Origin: CAIYRG01 sp964494505 | GTDB taxonomy: Bacteria > Pseudomonadota > Alphaproteobacteria > Micropepsales > Micropepsaceae | Reading direction: 5' to 3' | Assembly: GCA_964494505.1 (NCBI GenBank) | Contig: CAZBRO010000023.1 | Coordinates: forward strand, 24,457-88,456 | Length of the DNA: 64,000 bases | Part shown: piece after piece, positions 7,795 through 15,845 of the stretch | How positions within the stretch are numbered: position 1 is the first letter of the stretch | How the letters are laid out: every line of letters begins with the position of its first letter | Made by a program: the position numbers and the translations under genes | Notes under the pieces: generated by a model | Seen by the model: only the letters and a program-made list of their open reading frames with translations | What the model was told of the DNA's origin: nothing | Database searches by the model: none

Positions 7795-7999
7795 CGTACC
7801 ACTTCGGCTTTCGCCGCCGCCCACCTTCGGACGTTCGTGGTCTGGACTATCCCTTCACCTTAGCGTTCGCCTTAGGTGCTGCCCGTCTAGTCTCTACGCC
7901 TTCCCTTTCGGGCTTGGCTCGGGATTGCCATTTGAAAGGTTTCCCCGAATTTGGGCAGTTCTACGCCGGCGGTTTCCCGCCGCGCACTCAAGTCAGTTC
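7795..7999 (-). ncRNA. group I intron (IC3-type) in tRNA-Leu(UAA)
   Basis: The 205-nt insert sits between U34 and A35, the same site as the classic cyanobacterial and plastid trnL intron. Group I core elements can be paired by eye, in intron numbering. P1: exon ACUU with guide GAGU (11-14), giving the required U.G at the 5' splice site. P2: CGGCGG-GAAA-CCGCCG (18-33). P3: CUGCCC (42-47) with GGGCAG (116-121). P4: UCGGG with CCCGA. P6: GCC...CCC-GAAA-GGG...GGC. P7: GACUA (108-112) with UAGUC (151-155). P8: CACCU with AGGUG. P9: CCAC with GUGG. The last base is G. There is no internal open frame, so no intron-encoded endonuclease. Self-splicing is inferred from structure. Confidence 0.9.
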
Positions 8000-8200
8000 A
8001 AGTCCGTTGCGTCTACCATTTCGCCACGCCCGCACGGCTCTGCTTGTAGCGTAACGGCGCTCCTCTTTTAAGCCCGCTCGATCCCGCGGTTTGCCACTCG
8101 CCAACTCTGATCGCACCCCGCACCAAAGCGTCAAGCCGGCGTGAAACGGGATCGCTTCATCTATGACAGGCGGCCCCCGGCGTGCTACGCGTTCCGCCCC

Positions 8201-9091
8201 ATGATTGCGGTTCTCATCCTTATCTTCAGCCTGGTGGCGCTGGCGGCGTCCGCCTTTGTCGTGCTACCCCTCTTGCGGACGGCAAAAAACGAAGCGGGCG
8301 CCAAAGGCGGGCATTGGCTCGCCATCGGCGCCGGCCTCGTGACCATGGCGATCGGGCTCGGCGTCTATGCCGCACTCGGAGACCCCGAAGTCGCGCTGCA
8401 GGACCTGACCGGGCCGACGCGCACCGATTATCGCGCCCTCATCGCGACGCTCGCCCGCCGGATGCCGGACCGCCCCGGAGACATCGAGGGCTGGACGCTC
8501 CTCGGCCGCGGCTATCTCGCGCTCGGTAATCCTGCCCAGGCGGAGAAAGCGTTTGCCCGCGCCGTGGACGCCTCCAAGACCATCCGGGGCGGTGTGCCGC
8601 CGGCCCTGCTCTCCGATTACGGCGAGGCGATGAGCGAGGCGGCCGGCCAAGTGACCAAGGAGGCCGAAGCCGTCTTCAGGCAAGCCTTAGAGCAGGACCC
8701 GAAGGACCTGGTTTCCCGCTATTATGTCGGTCTGGCGTTGGCCTCCCGCGGCGACAAGCCCGGCGCAATGCAGCTTTGGGAGGGTGTGCTGGCCGACGCC
8801 CCGCCCGACACGCCCTGGCGCGGGGCGCTGGTCAACCAGATGGCGGCACTGAAGGCCGAGAGCGGCGGGGGCGCGCCCAATCCCATGGCGATGGTCGCCC
8901 AATTGGCTCAGAGGCTTGAGACAGCGCCCGACGATCTCAATGGCTGGCTGATGCTGATCCGGGCTTATTCGGTCCTCGGCGATAAGCCCAAGGCGGTAGC
9001 GGCCCTGGCCAAAGCCCGCTCGGTTTTCGCCAACCAGGCCGACGCCCAGGCGCAACTCGCCAAATCGGCTCAAGATAACGCCTTAAACTGA
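8201..9091 (+). CDS. CcmI/CycH-like membrane TPR protein
   Basis: A 296-residue protein with two N-terminal membrane segments (MIAVLILIFSLVALAASAFV and LAIGAGLVTMAIGLGVYAA) followed by a soluble TPR region (EGWTLLGRGYLALGNPAQAEKAFARAV, LVSRYYVGLALASRGDKPGA, NGWLMLIRAYSVLGDKPKAV). This is the architecture of CcmI/CycH, which holds apocytochrome c for haem attachment; here the region between the TM pair and the TPRs is short. No other ccm gene is adjacent, so assignment to cytochrome c maturation is tentative. The frame opens 60 nt earlier, but the ATG at 8201 puts the TM segment at the N-terminus as in the family. Confidence 0.65.
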   Translation: MIAVLILIFSLVALAASAFVVLPLLRTAKNEAGAKGGHWLAIGAGLVTMAIGLGVYAALGDPEVALQDLTGPTRTDYRALIATLARRMPDRPGDIEGWTLLGRGYLALGNPAQAEKAFARAVDASKTIRGGVPPALLSDYGEAMSEAAGQVTKEAEAVFRQALEQDPKDLVSRYYVGLALASRGDKPGAMQLWEGVLADAPPDTPWRGALVNQMAALKAESGGGAPNPMAMVAQLAQRLETAPDDLNGWLMLIRAYSVLGDKPKAVAALAKARSVFANQADAQAQLAKSAQDNALN

Positions 9092-9116
9092 AATGGCGGC
9101 CTCTCGGCCGCCATTT
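9091..9116. terminator. hairpin between convergent genes
   Basis: A perfect 11-bp inverted repeat (aaatggcggcc / ggccgccattt) with loop tctc sits directly after the plus-strand stop and before the minus-strand stop. The A and T ends on each side make it usable as a bidirectional terminator. Confidence 0.75.
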
Positions 9117-9138
9117 GCGAATTCACGATCGAGCGCCT

Positions 9139-9417
9139 TCAGCTTCCCGCGACGCGACCCTGCCACACCGGCCAGCACGAGGTTTTCCCCGCAGCTTTGG
9201 CGGCATTGTACAGTTTCATCTGCGCCTCTTCGGCGTTCGCGCCTTCGGCGGTCGCCACGTAGTCGTTTGCGCCCGAGCACCAGACATAGAATTGATGGGT
9301 GCCCTTGGCGAAGAAATCGACCTGACGATCCGAGGAGAAATTCCCGGCGGCCGCCACACCGGCAGCGGCGAACAGCACTCCACCGAGGGCCGCGGCAAGG
9401 ACGCGCTTTACGATCAT
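9139..9417 (-). CDS. small secreted protein, function unknown
   Basis: A 92-residue protein with a clear signal peptide (MIVKRVLAAALGGVLFAAAGVAAA). The mature part has two Cys (YVWCSGANDY and TSCWPVW) and an Ala/Glu helix (ATAEGANAEEAQMKLYNAAKAAG). I do not recognise a family. The ATG at 9417 is preceded by GAGGAG, so the longer upstream frame is not used. Confidence 0.65.
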   Translation of the reverse strand: MIVKRVLAAALGGVLFAAAGVAAAGNFSSDRQVDFFAKGTHQFYVWCSGANDYVATAEGANAEEAQMKLYNAAKAAGKTSCWPVWQGRVAGS

Positions 9418-9600
9418 GCGTTCTGCTCCTCTGGTTTCGGTTAGAAAGTTCCTAACCAAGAAAAACTGACACAGTGGCCGCTACGCGGCAACCCTTAAAT
9501 TGTTCCGGTGTGTTCATTTTATCTCACGGTAACCTACGGGAGATTTGGCTCCATCCGGTTAAAGTCAAGTGCGGCAAAGTAGATTCACGATTCCTGGGGC

Positions 9601-10359
9601 TCATTCCGGCTCCGCCCCAAAAGATTTCGCAAGCGCAGCAATTTGCCGCATCGCGGCATCCACGGCCGTTTCATCCCGCCCGCGGACCACGAGCGTGGTC
9701 CCGCCCATGGCGGCCCCGGCCCGCATTTCCGCAAAAAAGGGATAACTGCCGATGCTCACGGCGGGGTTCTCCCGCTGGATGGCGGCAAGGCCCTCGGCCA
9801 GCCGCCCCTCGGGCAGTCTGACGGTCAGATTGCGGCTGATGAGCGGGACGCCTTGCTCCAGCCGGTGTCCGACATCTTCCAGCATGGCCTGCATGATCTT
9901 GGGCACTCCGGCCAGCACGAAGACATTCCCGATCTGAAAACCCGGCGCGGCCGAGACCGGATTTGCGATCAGGCTCGCACCCTCCGGCATCCGGGCCATG
10001 CGCCGCCGGCGCTCGTTGAAATCATCCGGCTTGTAACGCGCCGCGAGAAGCGCCAGCGCATCGGGATGGTGCGTGACGGGAAGGCCAAACGCGGCGCCGA
10101 CGGAATCGGCGGTGATGTCATCGTGGGTGGGACCGATGCCGCCGGTGGTGAAAAGATAGCTGTAGCGAGCGCGGAGCGCGTTTAACGCGGCCACGATTTC
10201 ACCCTCCACGTCCGGCACGAAGCGGGCCTCCGCGAGGTCGATGCCGAAAGGGGCAAGGAAGCGGGCAATGGCGGCCACATTCACGTCCTGCGTGCGCCCG
10301 GAGAGAATTTCGTCTCCGATGACCAGGACCGCGGCCTTTATCGGCGTTTTCTCCGTCAT
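9601..10359 (-). CDS. CinA N-terminal/molybdopterin-binding domain protein
   Basis: A 252-residue protein of the competence/damage-inducible CinA N-terminal family. It shows AAVLVIGDEILSGRTQDVN at the start, LFTTGGIGPTHDDITADSVG (the MoCF-type nucleotide/pterin site), and VLAGVPKIMQAML. It lacks the C-terminal nicotinamide mononucleotide deamidase domain of full CinA; the short form is common in Alphaproteobacteria. Characterised relatives are metal-dependent pyrophosphatases acting on ADP-ribose or FAD-like compounds, but substrate here is unknown. The ATG at 10359 has AGGA upstream and yields the normal N-terminus. Confidence 0.85.
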   Translation of the reverse strand: MTEKTPIKAAVLVIGDEILSGRTQDVNVAAIARFLAPFGIDLAEARFVPDVEGEIVAALNALRARYSYLFTTGGIGPTHDDITADSVGAAFGLPVTHHPDALALLAARYKPDDFNERRRRMARMPEGASLIANPVSAAPGFQIGNVFVLAGVPKIMQAMLEDVGHRLEQGVPLISRNLTVRLPEGRLAEGLAAIQRENPAVSIGSYPFFAEMRAGAAMGGTTLVVRGRDETAVDAAMRQIAALAKSFGAEPE

Positions 10360-10495
10360 CACGGCATCCTTGAAGCAGGCGCCCCTTGAAGCTGGCGCCC
10401 TCCTCGTCCCAAGTATAAAAGCAATGGCAACGACTTGCTCACCCAACTAGATTAGAAGCATCCCGATCCCCATTGCCGCAACCGCAAGGCTGTCC

Positions 10496-11356
10496 ATGTC
10501 CGAGCTATTTCCCGATCTCCCCCCCGATATGGTGCTGGACCGCGAATCCATCGAGGTTGCGCGCCGCTCGGCCTTTGCGGTGGCAACCCATCGGCCGGAG
10601 GATTTCGAAGGGATGCGCCGCGCCGGACGTCTGGCGGCGGAAGTGCTCGACCTGCTGGTGCCCGAAGTGAAGCCCGGCGTCACCACGGCCGCACTCGACA
10701 AGATCGCCTACGATTACGTCACCGCGCATGACGCGCTGCCGGCCTGCCTCGGTTATCGCGGCTACCGGCATACGCTCTGCACCTCGATCAACCACGTCGT
10801 CTGCCACGGCATTCCGTCCGACCGGCCCTTGCGCGACGGCGACATCGTCAACATCGACGTCACCGTCATTCTCGACGGCTGGCACGGCGACACCAGCCGC
10901 ATGTATTACGTCGGCGAGGTGAAGCGCAAAGCCCAGCGGCTGGTCGAGATCACCTATGAATCGATGATGCGCGGGATCGCGGTCGTGAAGCCGGGCGCCA
11001 CCACCGGCGACATCGGTTATGCCATCCAATCCTTTGCCGAGGACCAGGAGCGCTGTGCCGTGGTGCGCGATTTCTGTGGCCACGGCCTGGGCCGCATTTT
11101 TCACGCGCTCCCCAACATCGTGCATTATGGCCGCCCCGGCCAGGGCGTGGTGTTGAAGCCGGGCATGTTCTTCACCGTCGAGCCGATGATCAATCTGGGG
11201 GGCTATGCGGTGAAAGTGTTGAGCGACGGCTGGACGGCGGTCACGCGCGACCGCTCGATGTCGGCGCAATTCGAACACAGCATCGGCGTGACGCAGGATG
11301 GCTTCGAAATCTTCACCCTCTCGCCCAAAGGCTGGCACGCCCCGCCCTACATTTGA
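10496..11356 (+). CDS. map: type I methionine aminopeptidase
   Basis: A 286-residue cytosolic enzyme that removes the initiator Met from nascent proteins. All five metal ligands are present: Asp121 (NIDVTV), Asp132 (HGDTSR), His196 (CGHGLG), Glu229 (FTVEPM) and Glu260 (QFEHS), plus the substrate-side His104 (VCHG). It carries an extra ~35 N-terminal residues before the catalytic fold, which is common in this group. Its 3' end overlaps the long radC frame, suggesting cotranscription. Confidence 0.95.
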   Translation: MSELFPDLPPDMVLDRESIEVARRSAFAVATHRPEDFEGMRRAGRLAAEVLDLLVPEVKPGVTTAALDKIAYDYVTAHDALPACLGYRGYRHTLCTSINHVVCHGIPSDRPLRDGDIVNIDVTVILDGWHGDTSRMYYVGEVKRKAQRLVEITYESMMRGIAVVKPGATTGDIGYAIQSFAEDQERCAVVRDFCGHGLGRIFHALPNIVHYGRPGQGVVLKPGMFFTVEPMINLGGYAVKVLSDGWTAVTRDRSMSAQFEHSIGVTQDGFEIFTLSPKGWHAPPYI

Positions 11357-12050
11357 ATTGGGCGAAGGGCCGAGCGAAGTTCCCCATTATCACGGTCACC
11401 GGCAAAGGCTGCGCGACCGTTTCCTTGCGGGCGGCCCGGACGCGCTTCCCGATTACGAATTGCTCGAGCTCTTGCTGTTCCTCTGCATTCCCAGAGCCGA
11501 CACCAAGCCGCTCGCAAAGGTGTTGATTCAACGTTTCGGCAGTTTCGGCGATGTGATCGCGGCCCACCCGGACCGGCTGATGGAAGTCGAGGGCGTGAAG
11601 GAGGCGACCGTCGCGGCGCTGAAGACGGTGGAAGCCGCCGCACTCAGATTGGCAAAAGCGCGCGTCATCAACCGTCCGGCGATGTCGTCCTGGGAAGCGC
11701 TGCTGGATTATTGCACGGCCACCATGGCCCGCAGCACGACCGAGGAATTCCGCATCCTCTTTCTCGACCGCAAGAACGTGCTGGTGGCGGACGAAGTCCA
11801 TCAGCGCGGGACCGTGGACCACACGCCCGTCTACCCGCGCGAAGTGGTGAAACGCGCGCTCGAATTGGGCGCCTCTGCCATCATCCTGGTGCACAATCAT
11901 CCGAGCGGCGATCCGACGCCCTCCCGCAGCGACATCACGATGACGCGCGAAATCGCGGCGGCCGCCAAGGCGCTCAACATTCAAGTGCACGATCATCTGG
12001 TGATCGGGCGCGGGCGTCACGCCAGTTTCAAAGCGCTCGGGTTGTTGTAA
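11298..12050 (+). CDS. radC: RadC family JAB-domain protein
   Basis: A protein of up to 250 residues with a helix-hairpin-helix-like N-terminal region (PDYELLELLLFLCIPRADTKPLAK, VEGVKEATVAALKTVE) and a C-terminal JAB/MPN metalloprotease-like domain. The JAMM-type motif is VHNHPSGDPTPSRSD (His199, His201, Asp212). The family was once linked to DNA repair, but its biochemical role is unsettled. The ATG at 11298 overlaps map by 59 nt; an alternative is the TTG at 11358, which would start just after the map stop. The 3' end overlaps the convergent regulator gene by 23 nt. Confidence 0.88.
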   Translation: MASKSSPSRPKAGTPRPTFELGEGPSEVPHYHGHRQRLRDRFLAGGPDALPDYELLELLLFLCIPRADTKPLAKVLIQRFGSFGDVIAAHPDRLMEVEGVKEATVAALKTVEAAALRLAKARVINRPAMSSWEALLDYCTATMARSTTEEFRILFLDRKNVLVADEVHQRGTVDHTPVYPREVVKRALELGASAIILVHNHPSGDPTPSRSDITMTREIAAAAKALNIQVHDHLVIGRGRHASFKALGLL

Positions 12051-12516
12051 CGGCGCGCGTATCCCACAGCGGCGAATATTGCGGCCATGCCAGCGCGGAG
12101 CGATGGCGCGGCAAAATCATGCGCACGGAATCGGGTTTCAATTCGGCGGGGCGCGGACGCTCCTCGCGCTCGACCACGGCAAGCCGGTAACCGACGCGCG
12201 CAATCGTCTCGATGGCGAAAGACCGCCCGCCGTCGAGCGCGGAGAGCCGCCTCAGCTTCGCGATGGTGCGATTGATCGCATCTTCGCCGACGATGCGGCC
12301 TTCCCAGCAGCGCACGACGAGATCGTTTCGCGAAACCACTTTGCCGTCCGCCTCGAACAATGCGACCAGCACCTGCATCACGCGGGGTTCCAGAATCTCC
12401 GTCCAGCCCTCGCCTTCGACTTCGCGGCTGGAAGGCCGCACCGTCGCCGTTTTCAGACTGAAATCCGGCGCGTGCGCGAGATCGACAATGCTGCCGGGTT
12501 TTTCTACGCGAGTCAT
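12028..12516 (-). CDS. OmpR/CadC-type winged-helix DNA-binding protein
   Basis: A 162-residue protein with a single winged helix-turn-helix domain of the Trans_reg_C type: LEPRVMQVLVALFEADGKVVSRNDLVVRCWEGRIVGEDAINRTIAKLRRLS and IETIARVGYRL. There is no receiver domain, and unlike CadC no clear membrane helix follows (the tail is WPQYSPLWDTRAVTTTRAL). AGGAAGG upstream supports the ATG at 12516. It lies 22 nt beyond the DUF2807 gene on the same strand and could be its cotranscribed neighbour. Target genes are unknown. Confidence 0.75.
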   Translation of the reverse strand: MTRVEKPGSIVDLAHAPDFSLKTATVRPSSREVEGEGWTEILEPRVMQVLVALFEADGKVVSRNDLVVRCWEGRIVGEDAINRTIAKLRRLSALDGGRSFAIETIARVGYRLAVVEREERPRPAELKPDSVRMILPRHRSALAWPQYSPLWDTRAVTTTRAL

Positions 12517-12537
12517 GGCACGCAAACCTTCCTGATT

Positions 12538-13290
12538 TTACAGCGTTCCCGGTGCGGCGGCCCCGGCATTTTCCGGCGCATTGACGATCCGCCCCGATCC
12601 GACGATGTGGGTCTCGAGTTTTTTGGGCTGGGTGATGAACCGTATCAACCCGGATCCTGCGATGTTGATTTCGGCGCGTTCCTTGGGTGCGACGGAGGCT
12701 TCGCCGCTGCCGGCGATGTTGACCTCGGCGCGATCGACGGCGAGCCCGCCGAGATCGGCCTTGCCGGAGCCGGCGATGCTCAGCTCCAGGGCTTCCGCCT
12801 TACCGGCGGCGCGCACATCGGCGTTGCCGTGAATCGATACTTCGAGCCGCTTCTGGTCGAGGTCGTCCAGCATCAGGCGCCCGGTTCCGTTGATCGTGAA
12901 TTCCTGCAACGGACGGCCGGGCAGCACGATATCCAGCATCCGGTCGCTGCCCATTCCCCGGCAATCGAATCGGATGTCGCTGTCGCTGACGCGCAGGTGC
13001 TTCACGAGATCGGGAGGGCCGCTGGCGATGACCGACATCCCGGTGCCCGGACGGTAATGCACGGTCGCCGGGACATCGACGTTGACTTCATTGCCGCCGT
13101 GCCAGGCGAATTCGCGCCTGTCCTCCGTCGGCGCCGGGCCCGTATCGGCCCCGCAGCGCTTCAGATTGCTGCCGAAATGGATGAAGTCCAGATTGGCTAG
13201 CTCCGCGCCGCCGAGTGCGACTGCGATTCCGAGGCAGACGGCCGATATGGCGATGCCGGTGCCGGCAACGACGGTGAGCGTTCTGGCCAT
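12538..13290 (-). CDS. DUF2807 (GIN domain) exported protein
   Basis: A 250-residue protein with an N-terminal membrane/signal segment (TLTVVAGTGIAISAVCLGIAVAL) and a repetitive beta-solenoid region. Repeats of the form IAGSGKADLGGL, IAGSGEASV and IAGSGLIRF, ending with IVGSGRIV, are diagnostic of the DUF2807/GIN head domain. Function in this family is poorly known; it is commonly found with PadR and DUF1700 genes, exactly as here. AAGGAG precedes the ATG. It is the third gene of the PadR operon, 12 nt after DUF1700. Confidence 0.85.
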   Translation of the reverse strand: MARTLTVVAGTGIAISAVCLGIAVALGGAELANLDFIHFGSNLKRCGADTGPAPTEDRREFAWHGGNEVNVDVPATVHYRPGTGMSVIASGPPDLVKHLRVSDSDIRFDCRGMGSDRMLDIVLPGRPLQEFTINGTGRLMLDDLDQKRLEVSIHGNADVRAAGKAEALELSIAGSGKADLGGLAVDRAEVNIAGSGEASVAPKERAEINIAGSGLIRFITQPKKLETHIVGSGRIVNAPENAGAAAPGTL

Positions 13291-13302
13291 GAGAGTTCTC
13301 CT

Positions 13303-13869
13303 TCAGGCCGCGTTCTTGGAAGGGACGAGCAGCCGGTAATGCAGGCGGCTGTAGCGGCCGAGCATCCGAACCAGCCCGTCGAGCACGAGAAGGAGCAAAG
13401 CGCCGCCGCCGATGCCCCCGGCCACCAGACCGACGCCGGCAAATCCACGCGCAATCCCACCGACCACCGAAGCATCGAAACTCAGGATGCTCACCACCAG
13501 CGCGATACCCGCCACCAGCAGCGCGATCATCACCACGCCGAAGATGAACAGAAACAGCACCACCACGAAAAGCACCGGCAGCAGGAAGAGAAGATCGACC
13601 GTCGCCAGCCCGATGAACGCGAACACCGCGCGCACGAAATTGCCGGCGTTGCGGCTCTCCTGCCAGCGGCGAAGTCCGGCTTCGGCGCGCAGCTCCTTGG
13701 CGAGGCGGTAGGGATCGCCCAGCGCAGAGGCCACGTCGTCCTCGCTCCGTCCCGCCGCCACGCCTTCGGAGAAATGGGCGGCATAGTCCGCCACGATATC
13801 GTCGATCTCCTGCGCCGGCAGACCGGCGAGGCCCTCGCGCAGACGCGCCAGGAAACTTGTGCGGTTCAT
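13303..13869 (-). CDS. DUF1700 family membrane protein
   Basis: A 188-residue protein. The N-terminal ~70 residues (FLARLREGLAGLPAQEIDDIVADYAAHFSEGVAAGRSEDDVASALGDPYRLAKEL) form the conserved cytosolic helical domain of DUF1700. Three or more hydrophobic segments follow (VRAVFAFIGLATVDLLFLLPVLFVVVLFLFIFGVVMIALLVAGIAL and a Gly-rich C-terminal one). Its ATG overlaps the PadR stop as ATGA, so translation is coupled. The family is thought to transmit membrane or envelope signals with its PadR partner; that role is inferred. Confidence 0.85.
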   Translation of the reverse strand: MNRTSFLARLREGLAGLPAQEIDDIVADYAAHFSEGVAAGRSEDDVASALGDPYRLAKELRAEAGLRRWQESRNAGNFVRAVFAFIGLATVDLLFLLPVLFVVVLFLFIFGVVMIALLVAGIALVVSILSFDASVVGGIARGFAGVGLVAGGIGGGALLLLVLDGLVRMLGRYSRLHYRLLVPSKNAA

Positions 13870-14192
13870 GGTTGGTCTCCCAGGATCTTGCGGACCGCTG
13901 TTTCGAAGCTGGCCCATTCGGCGCGTTGCGAAATGAAGGCCGCGCGCCCGGCATCGGAAAGCTTGTAATATTTGCGCGGCGGGCCGCTCGCCGATTCCAC
14001 CAGATAGGTCGACACCAGCCCGTCGCTCTGCATGCGGCGCATCAGCGGATAGATCGTGCCCTCGCCCATCCCGATGCCGTCCGAAAGCCGGCTCGCGATC
14101 TCATAGGCGTAGGAGTCGCCGTGCGAGAGAATCGAGAGCACGCACAGCTCCAGAACGCCTTTCTTGAGTTGGACCTGGATTTCTTCGGACAC
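13866..14192 (-). CDS. PadR family transcriptional regulator
   Basis: A 108-residue winged-helix repressor: GVLELCVLSILSHGDSYAYEIASRL, then GMGEGTIYPLMRRMQSDGLVSTYL and GPPRKYYKLSDAGRAAF, the standard PadR signature. It is the short PadR-s2 type without a long C-terminal helix domain. The start is GTG at 14192 with AGAGGTG upstream. It heads the PadR-DUF1700-DUF2807 operon and lies just downstream of a good promoter containing an inverted repeat, so autoregulation is likely. Confidence 0.9.
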   Translation of the reverse strand: MSEEIQVQLKKGVLELCVLSILSHGDSYAYEIASRLSDGIGMGEGTIYPLMRRMQSDGLVSTYLVESASGPPRKYYKLSDAGRAAFISQRAEWASFETAVRKILGDQP

Positions 14193-14215
14193 TGGGCTTC
14201 ACCTCTCTGTCCGAG

Positions 14216-14244
14216 TGTATAGCGCAAGGTAGCTTGCGTTGCAA
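14216..14244 (-). promoter_or_regulatory. sigma-70 promoter of the PadR operon with embedded palindrome
   Basis: On the minus strand, TTGCAA (14244-14239) and TATACA (14221-14216) are separated by exactly 17 nt, 24 nt upstream of the GTG start. The spacer contains the inverted repeat GCAAG-N4-CTTGC, and TACCTTGC occurs twice across the region. A PadR dimer binding in the spacer would block RNA polymerase. The boxes are seen; the repressor binding is inferred. Confidence 0.65.
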
Positions 14245-14369
14245 GGTACTTATCGAGAGTTGGTACTGATTTCCGCAAGGCAGCAAAAATGGGCGCTTTT
14301 CCAGGGATTTAGAACCGGCTTCCGCCCCGCGCGTTGCGGGTTTAGAACGACGCGCACGCGGAGGTGACT

Positions 14370-15836
14370 ATGCTGAAGCTCGACAACAATGCGCTGCTCA
14401 GGGATGCCGCCTATGTGGATGGCGAATGGCGGGGAGCGAGCTCAGGCGCCCGTTTCGCGGTCAAAAACCCCGCGACCGGCGATGTCATCGCGGAAGTCGC
14501 CGATCTCGACGAGACCGATGTCCGCGAAGCCATCGAAGCCGCCGACCGGGCGTGGGGCCCCTGGCGGGCCAAAACGGCCAAGGAACGCTCCGCGATCATG
14601 CGCCGCTGGTACGAGCTGATGATGGCCGCCCAAGAAGACCTGGCACAGCTCATGACGGCCGAGCAGGGCAAGCCCTTGGCCGAGAGCCGGGGCGAAATCG
14701 CCTACGGCGCGAGCTTCATCGAATGGTTCGCCGAAGAGGGCAAGCGCGTCTATGGCGATGTGATCCCGACCAACGCGCCGGGCCGCCGCATCCTCGTGAT
14801 GAAGCAGCCGGTGGGCGTGGTCGCCGCCGTCACGCCGTGGAATTTCCCCAATGCCATGATCACGCGCAAAGTCGCGCCTGCGCTCGCCGCCGGTTGTCCG
14901 GTCGTGATCAAGCCCGCGCAACTGACGCCGCTCTCCGCGCTCGCCATTGCCGAGCTCGCCCATCGCGCGGGGCTCCCCAAGGGCGTGTTCAACGTCGTGA
15001 CGTCGACCAAATCGTCCCGCGTCGGCAAGGAGCTGACCGAGAATCCGCTGGTGCGGAAATTCTCCTTCACCGGGTCAACCGAAGTCGGCAAGCAATTGAT
15101 GCGCCAATGCGCCTCGACCGTGAAGAAGGTGTCGTTCGAGCTTGGCGGAAATGCGCCCTTCATCGTGTTCGACGACGCCGATCTCGACGCCGCGGTCAAA
15201 GGCGCGATGGCCTCCAAATTCCGCAACATGGGACAGACATGCGTGTGCGCGAACCGCTTCCTGGTGCAGGACGGCGTGTATGACGCGTTCGCGCAGAAGC
15301 TCTCAAAGGCGGTCGCCGCACTGAAAGTGGGCGACGGCATGGTGCCCGGCATCGATCAGGGGCCGCTGATCAACATGGCGGCGGTCGAGAAAGTCGAGGA
15401 GCTGATCGCCGAAGGAACGGCCAAGGGCGCCAAGGTTGAGTTGGGCGGGCACCGCCACAAGCTCGGCGGGACGTTCTTCGAGCCCACCATCGTGCGCGAT
15501 GCGACGCCGGACATGGCCTTCGCGAAGGAAGAAATCTTCGGCCCCGTGGTGACGCTCTTCCGCTTCGAGGAGGAGGCCGACGCAATCCGCATGGCCAACG
15601 ACACGGAATACGGCTTGGCGGCCTATTTCTATGCCCGTGATGTGGGGCGCATCTTCCGGGTCACGGAAGGGCTCGAATACGGCATCGTCGGGGTCAACGA
15701 GGGTCTGATCTCGACCGAGGTAGCGCCCTTCGGCGGCATGAAGGAATCCGGCATCGGGCGCGAGGGTTCGAAATACGGGATCGAGCCGTTCCTGGAAATC
15801 AAATATGTCGCCATGGGCGGGCTCGGTGCTATTTAG
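14370..15836 (+). CDS. gabD: NAD(P)-dependent succinate-semialdehyde dehydrogenase
   Basis: A 488-residue aldehyde dehydrogenase. Catalytic Cys291 (NMGQTCVCANR), general base Glu257 (SFELGGNAP), Asn158 (TPWNFPNAM) and Lys181 (VIKPAQLTPLSA) are all present. The double Cys (C-V-C) and overall sequence match GabD-type succinate-semialdehyde dehydrogenases, the last step of GABA degradation. GGAGGTGACT precedes ATG at 14370; the GTG two codons earlier is less likely. A class III aminotransferase and a peptidase C26 protein elsewhere in the window could belong to the same pathway, but they are not adjacent. Substrate is inferred. Confidence 0.85.
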   Translation: MLKLDNNALLRDAAYVDGEWRGASSGARFAVKNPATGDVIAEVADLDETDVREAIEAADRAWGPWRAKTAKERSAIMRRWYELMMAAQEDLAQLMTAEQGKPLAESRGEIAYGASFIEWFAEEGKRVYGDVIPTNAPGRRILVMKQPVGVVAAVTPWNFPNAMITRKVAPALAAGCPVVIKPAQLTPLSALAIAELAHRAGLPKGVFNVVTSTKSSRVGKELTENPLVRKFSFTGSTEVGKQLMRQCASTVKKVSFELGGNAPFIVFDDADLDAAVKGAMASKFRNMGQTCVCANRFLVQDGVYDAFAQKLSKAVAALKVGDGMVPGIDQGPLINMAAVEKVEELIAEGTAKGAKVELGGHRHKLGGTFFEPTIVRDATPDMAFAKEEIFGPVVTLFRFEEEADAIRMANDTEYGLAAYFYARDVGRIFRVTEGLEYGIVGVNEGLISTEVAPFGGMKESGIGREGSKYGIEPFLEIKYVAMGGLGAI

Positions 15837-15845
15837 CTTTTTGAA

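Larger units (their letters stand above)
7741..8033 (-). tRNA. tRNA-Leu(UAA) gene interrupted by a group I intron
   Basis: Read on the minus strand, exon 1 (8033-8000, 34 nt) gives acceptor GCGGGCG, a D-arm with loop AAATGGTAGA, anticodon stem ACGGA and loop start CTT. Exon 2 (7794-7741, 54 nt) gives AAAA, stem TCCGT, a variable arm GGTC-GAAA-GACC, T-arm GCCGG-TTCAAGT-CCGGC, acceptor CGCCCGC, discriminator A and an encoded CCA. Joined, the anticodon loop is CTTAAAA, so the anticodon is UAA (leucine). The long variable arm and A73 also fit leucine. All stems pair perfectly. The mature tRNA is 88 nt including CCA. A plain tRNA scan may miss it or misplace the anticodon because of the 205-nt insert. 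Confidence 0.92.

Noticed and set aside
7593..8054. Plus-strand open frame across the tRNA-Leu gene
   Set aside because: It covers the structured tRNA and intron, and has no ribosome binding site or family pattern.
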